DNA of 64,000 nucleotides from Candidatus Venteria ishoeyi (GTDB taxonomy: Bacteria; Pseudomonadota; Gammaproteobacteria; Beggiatoales; Beggiatoaceae): NCBI RefSeq assembly GCF_030378065.1, contig NZ_JAUCGJ010000015.1, positions 1-64,000 of the forward strand, given 5' to 3'. Positions 45,516 to 54,594 of this stretch are shown here, one piece after another. The stretch's first letter is position 1. The number at the start of each line of letters is the position of its first letter. The translations under genes were made by a program, and so were the position numbers. Below the pieces are notes generated by a model, which was not told where the DNA came from, did not search any database, and worked only from the letters and a program-made list of their open reading frames with translations.

Positions 45516-47258
45516 GTGATTTTCCTGGTTTTACGGCGGATGCGTTTTCCGCTATTGGTATTGATTGCCATTTATTCCATTGTGCTGGTTGGACTGACCC
45601 TGATGCCCGGTCATATTGATGATGCAACGGGTGAAGTTCAGTATATTGATTTATTTCACGCTTTTTATTTTGTATCATTTATGGGTACAACCATAGGGTT
45701 TGGTGAAATTCCACAACCTTTTTCCGCTGCCCAGCGCCTGTGGGTCACTTTTTCGATTTATCTCACGGTAATTGCCTGGGTTTATGCCATCGGTACCTTA
45801 ATTGCCTTATTTCAAAATAAATCCCTGCAACGCTCTTTACGGGAAATGCATTTTACTTCCAAGGTTAAAAACATCTGTTGCCCGTTTTATCTGATTTGCG
45901 GGTATGGAGAAACCGGACGGGCTTTGGTGGCTACCTTGGAAGCGCGTGGCATACGGGTGGTGGTCATCGAACAGAGTGAAGATGTTGCCAATACACTGAT
46001 AATGGAAAATTATCCCATTGATGTGCCGCTGTTATGTGCAGACAGTCGTAAGCCACTGTACTTGCAGGAAGCAGGGCTGAATAACCCCCATTGCCAATCA
46101 GTGATTGCCGTCACCAATAATGACTCGATTAATCTGCAAATTGCAATTACCAGCAAACTGCTTAACCCCAAAGTGCAGGTCATTTGTCGTACCGGCAGCC
46201 AGGAAGTGGCTGCCAATATGAAATCCTTTGGCACTGATTATATTATGAACCCGTTTGAAGTATTCGCCGCAGGTCTGCACACCACCTTATGCGTGCCACA
46301 TTTATATTTATTACGTGAGTGGTTTACCGGGTGCATTCAGAATATTAACTATACATTAGAGCAACCACCGTTTAAGGGATTGTGGATATTATGCAGTTAT
46401 GGTCGTTTTGGTAAGGCGGTGTATCAGCGTTTGAAAAAGGAACCAGGGCTGCACATTATTATTATTGAAGCCAAACCTGAGTTAACCGGTTATCCTGAAG
46501 TGGAATATGTGATTGGTCAGGGTACGGAAGCCAGCACCTTGCAGGAGGCGCATATTGAGCAGGCAGTCGGGATTATTGCCGGCACCAATAATGATGTGAA
46601 TAATCTTTCAATTGTAATGACGGCAAGAGAGCTAAGCAAAACGGTGGGGCATAAACTGTTTGTCGTCTTGCGCCAGAACCAGACGGATAATCACGATATT
46701 TTTCAGGCGGTGGGGGCTAATGTCATTATGCCTGGTAATCAAGCCATTGCTGATTATATTCGGGTGGTCTTAACCACGCCGATGCTGGTGGACTTTATGA
46801 AACTGGCAAAAAAACAGGGCGATGACTGGGCTAAAACGTTGCTGGACACTATTCACAGTTTTGCAGATCGGGATTTTTTAGAGCACTCGCCGGAAATCTG
46901 GGAAACCTGCATTGATGCCAGGCAGAGTCCTTCGGTACATCTTGCCTTGCAACAAGAGAGCAATATTTATCTGGGCGACTTATTACGCAATCCCAGAGCG
47001 CGTGAGCAGAAATTATCCATTATCCCTTTATTATTGCTGCGTGAGCATCAGTATACCTTATTACCCGATGAAGATGAGGCGTTACACTCTGGTGATCAAA
47101 TTTTGTGGTGCGGCAGTCATGCAGCACGTTGGTGGTCGGAATGGGCGCATAAAGATCACTGGATACTGGATTACTTAATCACCGGCACCTTAAAATCACG
47201 CGGCACAGTGATGTGCTGGCTTAACAAATATGCTAAAAAACAAGGTATAAGCCCATGA
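45516..47258 (+). CDS. Potassium channel protein with two TrkA-N (RCK) domains
   Basis: GTG 45516 starts 3 bases after the previous stop and gives the expected short N-terminus before the first helix (LLVLIAIYSIVLVGLTLMPG). A pore-like segment FYFVSFMGTTIGFGEIP carries TTIGFGE in place of the canonical TVGYGD filter. A second helix (WVTFSIYLTVIAWVYAIGTLIALF) is followed by a TrkA-N Rossmann domain (YLICGYGETGRALV, ~123-240) and a second one (LWILCSYGRFGKAVY, ~285-410), then a TrkA-C-like C-terminus with LYLLRNPRARE-like elements. It is a 2-TM RCK potassium channel or a closely related cation channel in the inner membrane, gated by nucleotide or ligand. The stop overlaps the next gene by 4 bases. 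Confidence 0.88.
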   Translation: MIFLVLRRMRFPLLVLIAIYSIVLVGLTLMPGHIDDATGEVQYIDLFHAFYFVSFMGTTIGFGEIPQPFSAAQRLWVTFSIYLTVIAWVYAIGTLIALFQNKSLQRSLREMHFTSKVKNICCPFYLICGYGETGRALVATLEARGIRVVVIEQSEDVANTLIMENYPIDVPLLCADSRKPLYLQEAGLNNPHCQSVIAVTNNDSINLQIAITSKLLNPKVQVICRTGSQEVAANMKSFGTDYIMNPFEVFAAGLHTTLCVPHLYLLREWFTGCIQNINYTLEQPPFKGLWILCSYGRFGKAVYQRLKKEPGLHIIIIEAKPELTGYPEVEYVIGQGTEASTLQEAHIEQAVGIIAGTNNDVNNLSIVMTARELSKTVGHKLFVVLRQNQTDNHDIFQAVGANVIMPGNQAIADYIRVVLTTPMLVDFMKLAKKQGDDWAKTLLDTIHSFADRDFLEHSPEIWETCIDARQSPSVHLALQQESNIYLGDLLRNPRAREQKLSIIPLLLLREHQYTLLPDEDEALHSGDQILWCGSHAARWWSEWAHKDHWILDYLITGTLKSRGTVMCWLNKYAKKQGISP

Positions 47259-47476
47259 GTGAAGACAAACTGATTCATGACTGTCTGGAAAACAGTCTGG
47301 AAAATATTTGCCAGCAAGGTTGTCGCCAGGTAAGCCAGGTTATTTTGCAAATGGAGCAAGGTGAAACCCTGCCTGAAACGGCGATGTTATCGGCAACGCA
47401 GCACCAGCTTTTATTAGTGGAGTTAAAAGCAATTATGGCAGTGTATGAAAAAACCGGCAGTTGTGATATTGATTAA
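47255..47476 (+). CDS. Conserved small hypothetical protein in channel operon
   Basis: The 73-residue protein starts in an ATGA overlap with the channel stop, so it is translated with it. It is hydrophilic, mostly helical by composition, with two Cys (ENICQQGCRQV) and a Glu-rich C-terminal helix (LLLVELKAIMAVYEK). No membrane segment or signal peptide. It may bind the cytosolic face of the channel (inference from context only). No family recognised. Confidence 0.6.
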   Translation: MSEDKLIHDCLENSLENICQQGCRQVSQVILQMEQGETLPETAMLSATQHQLLLVELKAIMAVYEKTGSCDID

Positions 47477-47625
47477 TGCCAGTATGCACTAAGCCGCTGA
47501 GTTCAGTATAAGATTTTTAAGATAACAACATAAAAATCAATAATTTGTTTTTATACAAAAATTATACTATAGGGGAATATTGAGGCAGTCCTAAAAATTA
47601 CCTGATAATATTCAGGAGATTGATA

Positions 47626-50553
47626 ATGATTAGAAAATTCATAAATTCAGCCTGGATAAAATACCTGCTAAGTGTATTTTTATTCATGCAACTACCTGCT
47701 GGCATAGTATCTGCGGCTTGTACTGAAGCGTTCATTGCGCCTTGCCTGCGTTCTATTCCTGCTAATATCGGCACGGATTTACAATTCTGGACGCAGCCAT
47801 CCACGAATGATGGCTTGATTGAGAAAACCACCGAAGAACTGGTTTTACAGGGTGCAAAATGGACCAACGGCAGGCTTGATGCCAATGGTTATGCCGATGG
47901 TAATGCGATTATTTCCAGCACTAACTATAACCATGTTGGTGTCAGCAGCTATATTCAGCTAAAAATTCATGCTGATAACCAGTATCTGGGCATACAGGCA
48001 AAAGCAGAAGGTTTGCCTGTCGGCCTTATCACCACCCATCATTCTTTCCTCCAGAGCAAGGTGATTCCCGAAGATAGCTGGCTTTTTATGCGCACTCAAA
48101 TTGAAACTACGGGTGCATGGCAGTATGTTATTGCGCAACAGAACTATGATGATGCCGGTGGCACAGTGTTACACAGCTATTCAGGCAGCTATACTCAGGC
48201 GCAAATAACCGCGCTCCAGGATGCACCTTTTATTATTTCGTTTTTTGATAACTATGGGGGAGAAAATACCTATCTCACCTTGGCGGAAGTAATTGTGACG
48301 GATGCTGAGCCGGTTATCCCCGATCCCGAACCTATTCCAGATCCTGTACCCGACCCTGTACCCGACCCTGTACCCGACCCTGTACCTGACCCTGATCCCA
48401 TACCCGATCCTGAGCCGCAGTTAAGCTGCTCCCCACAAAATCTTACACTTTGTGAAACAGCGCGGGATTGTTTTTTTGAAGGCCAGGGAACCTGGTGTAA
48501 TGATACCTGCTCAACGCAGGATTGTCCGATAGTTGCAAGAGAGCGGCCACAATGTGGCAGCTTCGATTCATTTAACAAGTTCTATCAGATTCCTTGCCTG
48601 AGTGTGGACAACGATCTTTATCAGGTGAGTTTAAGTGCTTATCCCCCCAATCCCTTCCAGCTTAAGCTGGAAAGCATCCGCCCCTATGAGGCTGATGCCG
48701 TTGATTATGATTGCGCAGAATATACCCCGGCAAGCAATAAACTGCATATCAGTTGTATTGATTTGGGAGAACAGGCCTATTGGGCAGATTTAAGGGTTGT
48801 TTCCATCAATCTGCTGGAACTGCAAAACGCGGGAGAAGTCAATTTACAGGCACCAGACTGGATTAAACATATCGACATCAATGTTGGCAGCCCCGAACCA
48901 CTGGTAATGACGGTGGTTGACAGCAATGACCGTTATTATCGCTTTTACGGGGTGAAAGATGCGGCGAATCAGGTCTTATATTATGACAGGCTGGTGCTTG
49001 ATCAATTCGATGCGCAGGGCGTGTTTAAGCATTATATGACACTGAATTTTGATGCACAAAGCAGGCTGACAGGGATTATTTTAGCGGAAGATGAAGGCCA
49101 GATAGCATTGGAATATTTGCCAGATACTCAGGTGAAGCTAACCGTGAATGCAGCTGATGGCAGCCAGGAAAGCGTTATGATCAACAATCCGTTTGCCTCA
49201 CTGTTTGAGTATGCACAAGACGAAACAAGCCCATCGCTTACTCGCTCATTGGACGCATCCACCTCAATTAAAGTCGAGTACGTTGGCGGCATTCAGACTT
49301 GTGATGACAACACCCCGCCTGAAGTGTCTATTCAGCGCAACTTCAGCCCGGCCTTACAAGCCAGATACCCGTTATTGGCGCGCGCGTTTAATGCACAAAG
49401 CATATATTTTATAGAAGAGGCTTATCGGCTTGAAGAAAGTCCTGAAAACTTTAACTATAAATACAGCTTCAGCATTCCCGGACATGATTACGATGCCTGG
49501 AGCTGGCAATGCCGAAAAGATTATATTGTGGATGTGGGCACGGGCTTTATCGGTGGTTTTGCAAAATACCCCGCCGCCGCCTATTCGGCTTTTAACAGCA
49601 TGATTAAAGATTATCGCGCAGGCTCCACGCAAAGCAGCACAAGCACGGTCATGGATACTGCAGCGGATAAGCTGGTAGGTGATTTGCCGTTGATTTCAAC
49701 GCTGAGAAAAGTCTATGAGGCCGCGCAGCAGGAAGGCGTGGGTGAAGATGGCGGAGATATGTGCAGTGAAAGGGTTTATGATATTGCGCGGCAGCGTTTG
49801 CTGCATCCACAAACCCTCACCGTCAAGCATGACGGTTCCATCCAAACTGCGGTATACCAGCCGACAGTCAGATGGAATCAGGATACTGATGATTATATGC
49901 AGCTTGCGCCCTCATTTGATTTTTCAGCGCAATGTGATACCCAGGCCACAGCCATTGTGAGTGATTTTGACGGGCTGCATATTGAAAATTATGATCGCTG
50001 GGGCATTGGTCCCATGGCTCCGGGATTTGGCGTTGGCTGGTTTCAATCACAAGATGTGGCAAGCTACAACACCACGGGGGGAAACCCCGATGGTTATATC
50101 AGCTGGGTAGGCTCACAGGGAGACTGGTGGTATTTTGTCACCGCCTCAGACAAATACAGTGGAGATAAAAGCTTTGCTTTGAATAAAATGCTGAGTTTTG
50201 ATCTGAAAACGGACAATAGCAAAGCACCCAATTACATGTCATTTATTCCTTTTGTGGTATTAAGCGGAACAGATGCGGCGGGTAATGCCATGCACCTATA
50301 TCAGGCGCAAGCACTATTCCAGGTCGCCAAATACCCGGAACCGGGCAGTGACTGGACGAGTTACAGCATCCTGTTAAATGCCACTGCGGAATGGAAAATG
50401 GCTGACAATAGCAGCCTGAGCGGAGCCAGTAATGCCAGCGATGCCGATATACGCCAGATTTTGTCAACCTTAAGCAGTTTGCGAATCCGGGGAGAATACG
50501 GCTCTGCTGCTGCAACCGGGGCATTGGATAATGTGGTATTTGGAGGGAACTGA
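47626..50553 (+). CDS. Large secreted protein with PD-repeat linker and laminin-B-like C-terminal domain
   Basis: ATG 47626 has CAGGAG 8 bases upstream; signal peptide MIRKFINSAWIKYLLSVFLFMQLPAGIVSA. The 975-residue protein has an N-terminal beta-rich lectin-like domain (~30-225), a linker of PDPEPIPDPVPDPVPDP type (~230-265), a Cys-rich stretch (~268-320), a long unassigned part, and a C-terminal ~190 residues resembling laminin-B/IV: GWFQSQDVASYN, SGDKSFALNKMLSFDLKT, then ending ALDNVVFGGN as in binding modules with LDNV motifs. No PEP-CTERM or LPXTG sorting signal. It stands alone. Likely an extracellular or surface matrix-binding protein; function not known. Confidence 0.75.
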   Translation: MIRKFINSAWIKYLLSVFLFMQLPAGIVSAACTEAFIAPCLRSIPANIGTDLQFWTQPSTNDGLIEKTTEELVLQGAKWTNGRLDANGYADGNAIISSTNYNHVGVSSYIQLKIHADNQYLGIQAKAEGLPVGLITTHHSFLQSKVIPEDSWLFMRTQIETTGAWQYVIAQQNYDDAGGTVLHSYSGSYTQAQITALQDAPFIISFFDNYGGENTYLTLAEVIVTDAEPVIPDPEPIPDPVPDPVPDPVPDPVPDPDPIPDPEPQLSCSPQNLTLCETARDCFFEGQGTWCNDTCSTQDCPIVARERPQCGSFDSFNKFYQIPCLSVDNDLYQVSLSAYPPNPFQLKLESIRPYEADAVDYDCAEYTPASNKLHISCIDLGEQAYWADLRVVSINLLELQNAGEVNLQAPDWIKHIDINVGSPEPLVMTVVDSNDRYYRFYGVKDAANQVLYYDRLVLDQFDAQGVFKHYMTLNFDAQSRLTGIILAEDEGQIALEYLPDTQVKLTVNAADGSQESVMINNPFASLFEYAQDETSPSLTRSLDASTSIKVEYVGGIQTCDDNTPPEVSIQRNFSPALQARYPLLARAFNAQSIYFIEEAYRLEESPENFNYKYSFSIPGHDYDAWSWQCRKDYIVDVGTGFIGGFAKYPAAAYSAFNSMIKDYRAGSTQSSTSTVMDTAADKLVGDLPLISTLRKVYEAAQQEGVGEDGGDMCSERVYDIARQRLLHPQTLTVKHDGSIQTAVYQPTVRWNQDTDDYMQLAPSFDFSAQCDTQATAIVSDFDGLHIENYDRWGIGPMAPGFGVGWFQSQDVASYNTTGGNPDGYISWVGSQGDWWYFVTASDKYSGDKSFALNKMLSFDLKTDNSKAPNYMSFIPFVVLSGTDAAGNAMHLYQAQALFQVAKYPEPGSDWTSYSILLNATAEWKMADNSSLSGASNASDADIRQILSTLSSLRIRGEYGSAAATGALDNVVFGGN
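48318..48417 (+). repeat. 12-bp tandem repeat encoding the PD linker
   Basis: The unit CCCGACCCTGTA occurs in several perfect and degenerate copies and encodes repeated PDPV. Such a repeat may change length by slippage in frame-preserving 12-bp steps. Confidence 0.8.
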
Positions 50554-50626
50554 CAGGCCGTGAAAAAATTGTTTTTATATGACGTTGAAGGTTACAAAAC
50601 ATATATGCTCAAGGTCAAAGCATAAG

Positions 50627-50782
50627 TCAGCCGGAATGTTTGCTGCATTGTGAATATTGGTGAGAAATGATGGTTTCGGGAAACCTTCCGGTGCAGGTTG
50701 CAAACCTGCACCGGCCTGGAGTTTTTGTTAGGGCGCACGGAAACAACCCAAGCAACACCATAAAGAGTGAGAATTTTTTCAT
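50627..50782 (-). pseudogene. Possible signal-peptide remnant interrupted by a repeat
   Basis: From ATG 50782 (minus) the frame reads MKKFSLFMVLLGLFPCALTK, a typical signal peptide, and then runs into a palindromic repeat (50688-50714) and stops after 51 residues. The composition after the repeat is not protein-like. It may be the 5' remnant of a lost secreted-protein gene. No good SD is seen, so chance is possible. Confidence 0.25.
50688..50714. repeat. Perfect palindrome CCGGTGCAGGTT/AACCTGCACCGG
   Basis: Two 12-base arms (50688-50699 and 50703-50714) with a 3-base loop. It lies between the convergent secreted-protein gene and the GspE-type gene and may terminate both. Style matches other hairpin repeats in this window. 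Confidence 0.55.
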
Positions 50783-50824
50783 CACCCAATTGGTGTCCCA
50801 TACACGATATTCCCAGAACAAACA

Positions 50825-52555
50825 CTAATGCGATTCCGTAACCCGCAGCACTTCTTCCACGCTGGTCAAGCCCTGCCAGGCTTTCAGCCAGCCATCTTCG
50901 CGCAGGTTGCGATAACCCTGGGTACTGGCTAAGTCTCTTAACTCCTGTATCGATGCACCTTGCAGGATTTTTTGTTGCAGTTCCGGGGTCATGTAGACGA
51001 TTTCATAAATACCCAGTCGACCATGATAACCGCTGCCCTGGCACTCAGGGCAACCCACAGCATGTCGCCAGTTTTGCGGACTGTCTTTTAATGCGGATGG
51101 CAAAATCGCCTGACAATGCTCAATAATTTCCGGTAAAACCTGAGTCGGCTGCGCGCAATGCGTACATAGGGTACGCACCAGACGTTGTGCCTGCACGGCG
51201 CGCACGGAAGTGGCGACCATGAAGCCTTCCACGCCCATATCCATCAAGCGGGTAAACGCGCTGAGCGCGTCATTGGTGTGCAGGGTGGATAAGACCATAT
51301 GCCCGGTGAGCGAAGCCTGTACCGCAATTTCTGCCGTTTCCAGATCGCGAATTTCCCCAATCATGACAATATCCGGATCCTGGCGCAAAATTGAGCGCAG
51401 CGCCTTGGCAAAGGTGTAACCAATATCGCTGTGCGCCTGTACCTGGGTAATATGGGGTAGTTGATATTCCACCGGGTCTTCCACCGTAATGATTTTACGG
51501 CTGCGATCATTGATGGCGTCAATGGTGGCGTATAGGGTGGTGGACTTACCGGAACCTGTCGGCCCTGTCACCAGGATAATGCCATGTGGTTCATTGACCC
51601 ATTGTTTGAACTGCTGATAATGATCTTCCAGCATACCCAGTTGTTCCAGTTGCGTGGTGCCGCGCTCTTTGGGTAATAAACGCATGACAATGGACTCACC
51701 ATGCACCCCTGGCAGGGTGGACACGCGAATATCCAGTTCCTCACCACTGACCCGGGTATTGAGCCGTCCATCCTGAGGTAGACGGCGCTCGGCAATATCC
51801 AGACCAGCGATGAGTTTAATGCGTGAGGCAATGGCGGCAAAACGCTCGCTGGGTAAATTCAGATGTTCGGTTAATACGCCATCTGTACGATAACGCACAT
51901 AAAATATTTTTTCTTCAGGCTCGATATGCACATCCGAAGCGCGTTGATCAATGGCCTGTGACAGCATGTTGTTAACAAATTCCACCACTGGCGCGCCTTC
52001 TGCCAGTTCCCGCAAATGCCCCACCTCGTTGCCACTGCTCTGGTGTTCTCCGGCTTTTTCCAGTAGATCGATTAAACGATCCACATCCTGATTTCTTGCC
52101 AGCAGCCATTGTGGTGCGGGTTCGGCAAAATAAAAGGCGATGATTTCCTGCACATTGTCCGCCATGGGATCACGCGCCACGCAAAGTATCTGCTCATCTT
52201 GTTTCCAGGCGATGACTTCCTGATCCAGCCACCAGTCTACGGCAATCTGGCTGTCTTCTATAGCGGCTAACAGGGGTTGCGCATCAAATGGTAATTGCGC
52301 ACCCTGCAACACCGGCAGACCCAGTTCTTCGCTGAGTACCCTCAGTAGTGCATCTTCTGAAATCGCGCCAATGCGCACCAGCACTGCACCTAAACGACCA
52401 CCAAAGCGGTTTTGAAATTCCAGCGCACGCTGTAAATCCTGGGCATTAATTAAACCCTGCTGTTGCAGGCGTTCACCCAGTTGTGGCAGGCAAGATGGGG
52501 TGACGGCTTGTTTTGGGGGTGTGGTTTCTGCTGTTTTAATGACGACTTGAGGCAT
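50825..52555 (-). CDS. GspE/PilB-type secretion ATPase with tandem MshEN c-di-GMP motifs
   Basis: The 576-residue protein begins with two 24-residue MshEN-type motifs in tandem: LGERLQQQG...LQRALEFQ (~25-48) and RLGAVLVRIG...LLRVLSEE (~54-77). Such motifs bind c-di-GMP in MshE-type ATPases. The ATPase core has Walker A GPTGSGKST (Lys337), the Asp box VEDPVEY, Walker B DPDIVMIGEIRD, the His box LSTLHTNDA, and a zinc-binding CTHC ... CPEC. It powers type II secretion or type IV pilus assembly at the inner membrane. It is the last gene of a minus-strand operon whose preceding gene makes c-di-GMP. No pilin or other secretion genes are visible in the window. Confidence 0.92.
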   Translation of the reverse strand: MPQVVIKTAETTPPKQAVTPSCLPQLGERLQQQGLINAQDLQRALEFQNRFGGRLGAVLVRIGAISEDALLRVLSEELGLPVLQGAQLPFDAQPLLAAIEDSQIAVDWWLDQEVIAWKQDEQILCVARDPMADNVQEIIAFYFAEPAPQWLLARNQDVDRLIDLLEKAGEHQSSGNEVGHLRELAEGAPVVEFVNNMLSQAIDQRASDVHIEPEEKIFYVRYRTDGVLTEHLNLPSERFAAIASRIKLIAGLDIAERRLPQDGRLNTRVSGEELDIRVSTLPGVHGESIVMRLLPKERGTTQLEQLGMLEDHYQQFKQWVNEPHGIILVTGPTGSGKSTTLYATIDAINDRSRKIITVEDPVEYQLPHITQVQAHSDIGYTFAKALRSILRQDPDIVMIGEIRDLETAEIAVQASLTGHMVLSTLHTNDALSAFTRLMDMGVEGFMVATSVRAVQAQRLVRTLCTHCAQPTQVLPEIIEHCQAILPSALKDSPQNWRHAVGCPECQGSGYHGRLGIYEIVYMTPELQQKILQGASIQELRDLASTQGYRNLREDGWLKAWQGLTSVEEVLRVTESH

Positions 52556-52591
52556 GGTGCTCTATTTTCCAATGGATATTTTTATATTCAT

Positions 52592-53878
52592 TCAACGATA
52601 AATCAGAATTTTATTATTCTGATTTTTTTTCGCACGGTATAAGGCCTGATCGGCATGGCGCATCAATTCTCTTTGTGTCAGTTTAGAATTATTAAACTCC
52701 ACAACCCCAAAAGAGCCACAAATCTGAAATGCAATACCTTCATAGGAATGAAAAAACTGTGCGCGCAACTGGTTTTCAATGCGGCGTAGACAGGAAACTG
52801 CTTTTTCAGCACGGGTACCGGGCAGCGCGATACAGAATTCATCACCACCTAAACGTCCGCAGACATCGGAGTTGCGCAATTGATGCAAAATCAGTTCGGC
52901 AAATTTAGCCAATACTTGATCGCCCACATCATGACCATGCTGATCATTGACCTGCTTAAATGAGTCAATATCACACAGACATAAACTCATCGGCAGACCC
53001 GTGCGCCGGGAGAAACTCATCATTTTATCCAGATGCTCCTGAAAATGATGGCGGCTGAATACCCCGGTTAAAGAATCATACCAGGCTTCCCGGCGCAGTT
53101 TTTCTTCCAGCAACTTGCGTTTGGTGATTTCATAACCCAACACAATCATACTTTTGCGTCGTCCATCATTGTGAAACAGTGGAGTGCGCACAATATCAAA
53201 CCAACATTTTTCCGCATAGGCGTTACCGGGCAATTCCAGTTCTTCACGGTAAAAACCACCTTGCTCCCAGGCTTTTTGATCATTGATATTTAATGTATTC
53301 AATGCTTGCTTAAAAGCGTGGGGTTGCTCCGCCAGAATCTCATCATTCAAACCATGATAGGAGGTGTTTTCATCCAGGTTAAACATGCGTAGCGCGTATT
53401 CATTGGCTTCCAGCCAGCAGCCTTGAGCATCTTTTAATATCACTGCGCCCGGCATGGCTTCGAGTAAGGCCTGTAAATGCAGGTTGCGCTCTTCAATTTG
53501 TTCCTGATATTCCAGAATGCGCCGTCCGGCATTCAAGCGACTGCGCAGTTCTTCCGGGCGCACCGGTTTGGTCAGAAAATCATCAGCACCGGCATTAAGA
53601 CCCATAATGCTGTCTTCAATACTATTTTTACTGGTGAGAAAAATACTGTAGATGAAAGGACAGTTTTTTTGTTGTTTAAGTTTGCGGCATAAGGTGATGC
53701 CATCCATTTCTGGCATCATCCAATCAATAATCGCAAGCCAGGGGGCATCGCGAATACTGCCAATTTCCAGGGCATGACGCCCGTCAGTGGCGACAACCGG
53801 TGTATAGCCCCAGGATTTTACCCATTCTGATAACATCAGCCGGGTGGTTATATTGTCTTCTGCAATTAATACATTCAT
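52592..53878 (-). CDS. Response-regulator diguanylate cyclase (REC-PAS-GGDEF)
   Basis: The 428-residue protein has a receiver (VLIAEDNITTRLML, Asp in AIIDWMMPEMDG), a PAS domain (~145-265, AMPGAVILKDAQGCWLEANEYALRMF) and a GGDEF domain (~275-428) with intact RLGGDEFCIALPG and an inhibitory I-site RNSD five residues before the motif. It makes c-di-GMP from GTP after phosphorylation of the receiver; which kinase acts on it is not visible. It lies 36 bases upstream of a GspE-type ATPase with c-di-GMP motifs and 24 bases after an RDD protein gene. A direct local signal from this cyclase to that ATPase is a reasonable hypothesis. Confidence 0.92.
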   Translation of the reverse strand: MNVLIAEDNITTRLMLSEWVKSWGYTPVVATDGRHALEIGSIRDAPWLAIIDWMMPEMDGITLCRKLKQQKNCPFIYSIFLTSKNSIEDSIMGLNAGADDFLTKPVRPEELRSRLNAGRRILEYQEQIEERNLHLQALLEAMPGAVILKDAQGCWLEANEYALRMFNLDENTSYHGLNDEILAEQPHAFKQALNTLNINDQKAWEQGGFYREELELPGNAYAEKCWFDIVRTPLFHNDGRRKSMIVLGYEITKRKLLEEKLRREAWYDSLTGVFSRHHFQEHLDKMMSFSRRTGLPMSLCLCDIDSFKQVNDQHGHDVGDQVLAKFAELILHQLRNSDVCGRLGGDEFCIALPGTRAEKAVSCLRRIENQLRAQFFHSYEGIAFQICGSFGVVEFNNSKLTQRELMRHADQALYRAKKNQNNKILIYR

Positions 53879-53902
53879 GCTTTGTACGCGATTGAAAGGC
53901 TA

Positions 53903-54592
53903 TCAGGATTGATACAAACCTTTAGCAAATTGCTGTAAACGTTCTGCCGACTGTTGCCCGGTTTGATCTGTCAAAGGCGTTGCCAGATTTGCCAATTCGA
54001 CAACCCGTTTACGACCTAAAGTTGGCGCGCGCTCAGCAAAGGCTAAAACCGCACGCTGTTCTTCATCATTTAGTTGGCAAGGCAGTGGCAATGGATGCTT
54101 AGACAACAATATTGGCGCTGTACCCGGTGGCGTTGTATATACCACTATGGTGTCTGCCGCCATGTCACCCAGGCGTTGAAATTTTGCATTTAACAACATG
54201 GCTGATAAACCAAAGCCATAAAAAAATGGCAATATATCAACCGTGCGTAGCAAATTGCGCAACATTGAACCGGTCCAGCTAACCGGTACGCCATTGCTGT
54301 GTAATACTTTGATCTTAAATCGCTTCTTTCCAGGGGTTGCACCATCTGCATAGATTTCAAAGAATACAGGATAAAACCACTCAAGTAAAAAAATAGCCAG
54401 TAATAGCAAGCCCGAACCCAGGTCATCAAATCGCGCCAGAAAAATACTTAAAAGGGTATAAATCGCCAAACGCAGGAAAAAATCACTCAGCCAGGCCATT
54501 GCGCGTACCACAGGTCCTGCTAATTGCAGGTTTAATACCACCCCTTCCGGCGTTTCTATCGGGTAGTCGGTGTCTAACTGCTGCTCAGGCAT
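53903..54592 (-). CDS. RDD-family membrane protein
   Basis: The 229-residue protein has an N-terminal hydrophilic start, then RDD-type membrane segments: AWLSDFFLRLAIYTLLSIFLARF, GSGLLLLAIFLLEWFYPVFFEIY, and RNLLRTVDILPFFYGFGLSAMLL, with GATPGKKRFKIKVLHSNG typical of RDD proteins. The C-terminal ~80 residues are cytosolic. RDD proteins are inner-membrane proteins, some with proposed ion-transport function; the role here is unknown. It lies 2 bases after the stop of a J-like/RDD fusion, so the two may form one complex. Confidence 0.85.
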   Translation of the reverse strand: MPEQQLDTDYPIETPEGVVLNLQLAGPVVRAMAWLSDFFLRLAIYTLLSIFLARFDDLGSGLLLLAIFLLEWFYPVFFEIYADGATPGKKRFKIKVLHSNGVPVSWTGSMLRNLLRTVDILPFFYGFGLSAMLLNAKFQRLGDMAADTIVVYTTPPGTAPILLSKHPLPLPCQLNDEEQRAVLAFAERAPTLGRKRVVELANLATPLTDQTGQQSAERLQQFAKGLYQS

Positions 54593-54594
54593 GG

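Noticed and set aside
48270-48578. Minus-strand frame with Gly-Ser-Gly-Thr repeats
   Set aside because: It is the reverse reading of the 12-bp repeat that encodes the PD linker, not a real glycine-rich protein.
50592-50825. 77-codon minus-strand frame before the GspE-type gene
   Set aside because: It runs through a perfect palindrome, has no homology that I recognise and conflicts with the slightly more plausible signal-peptide frame there.
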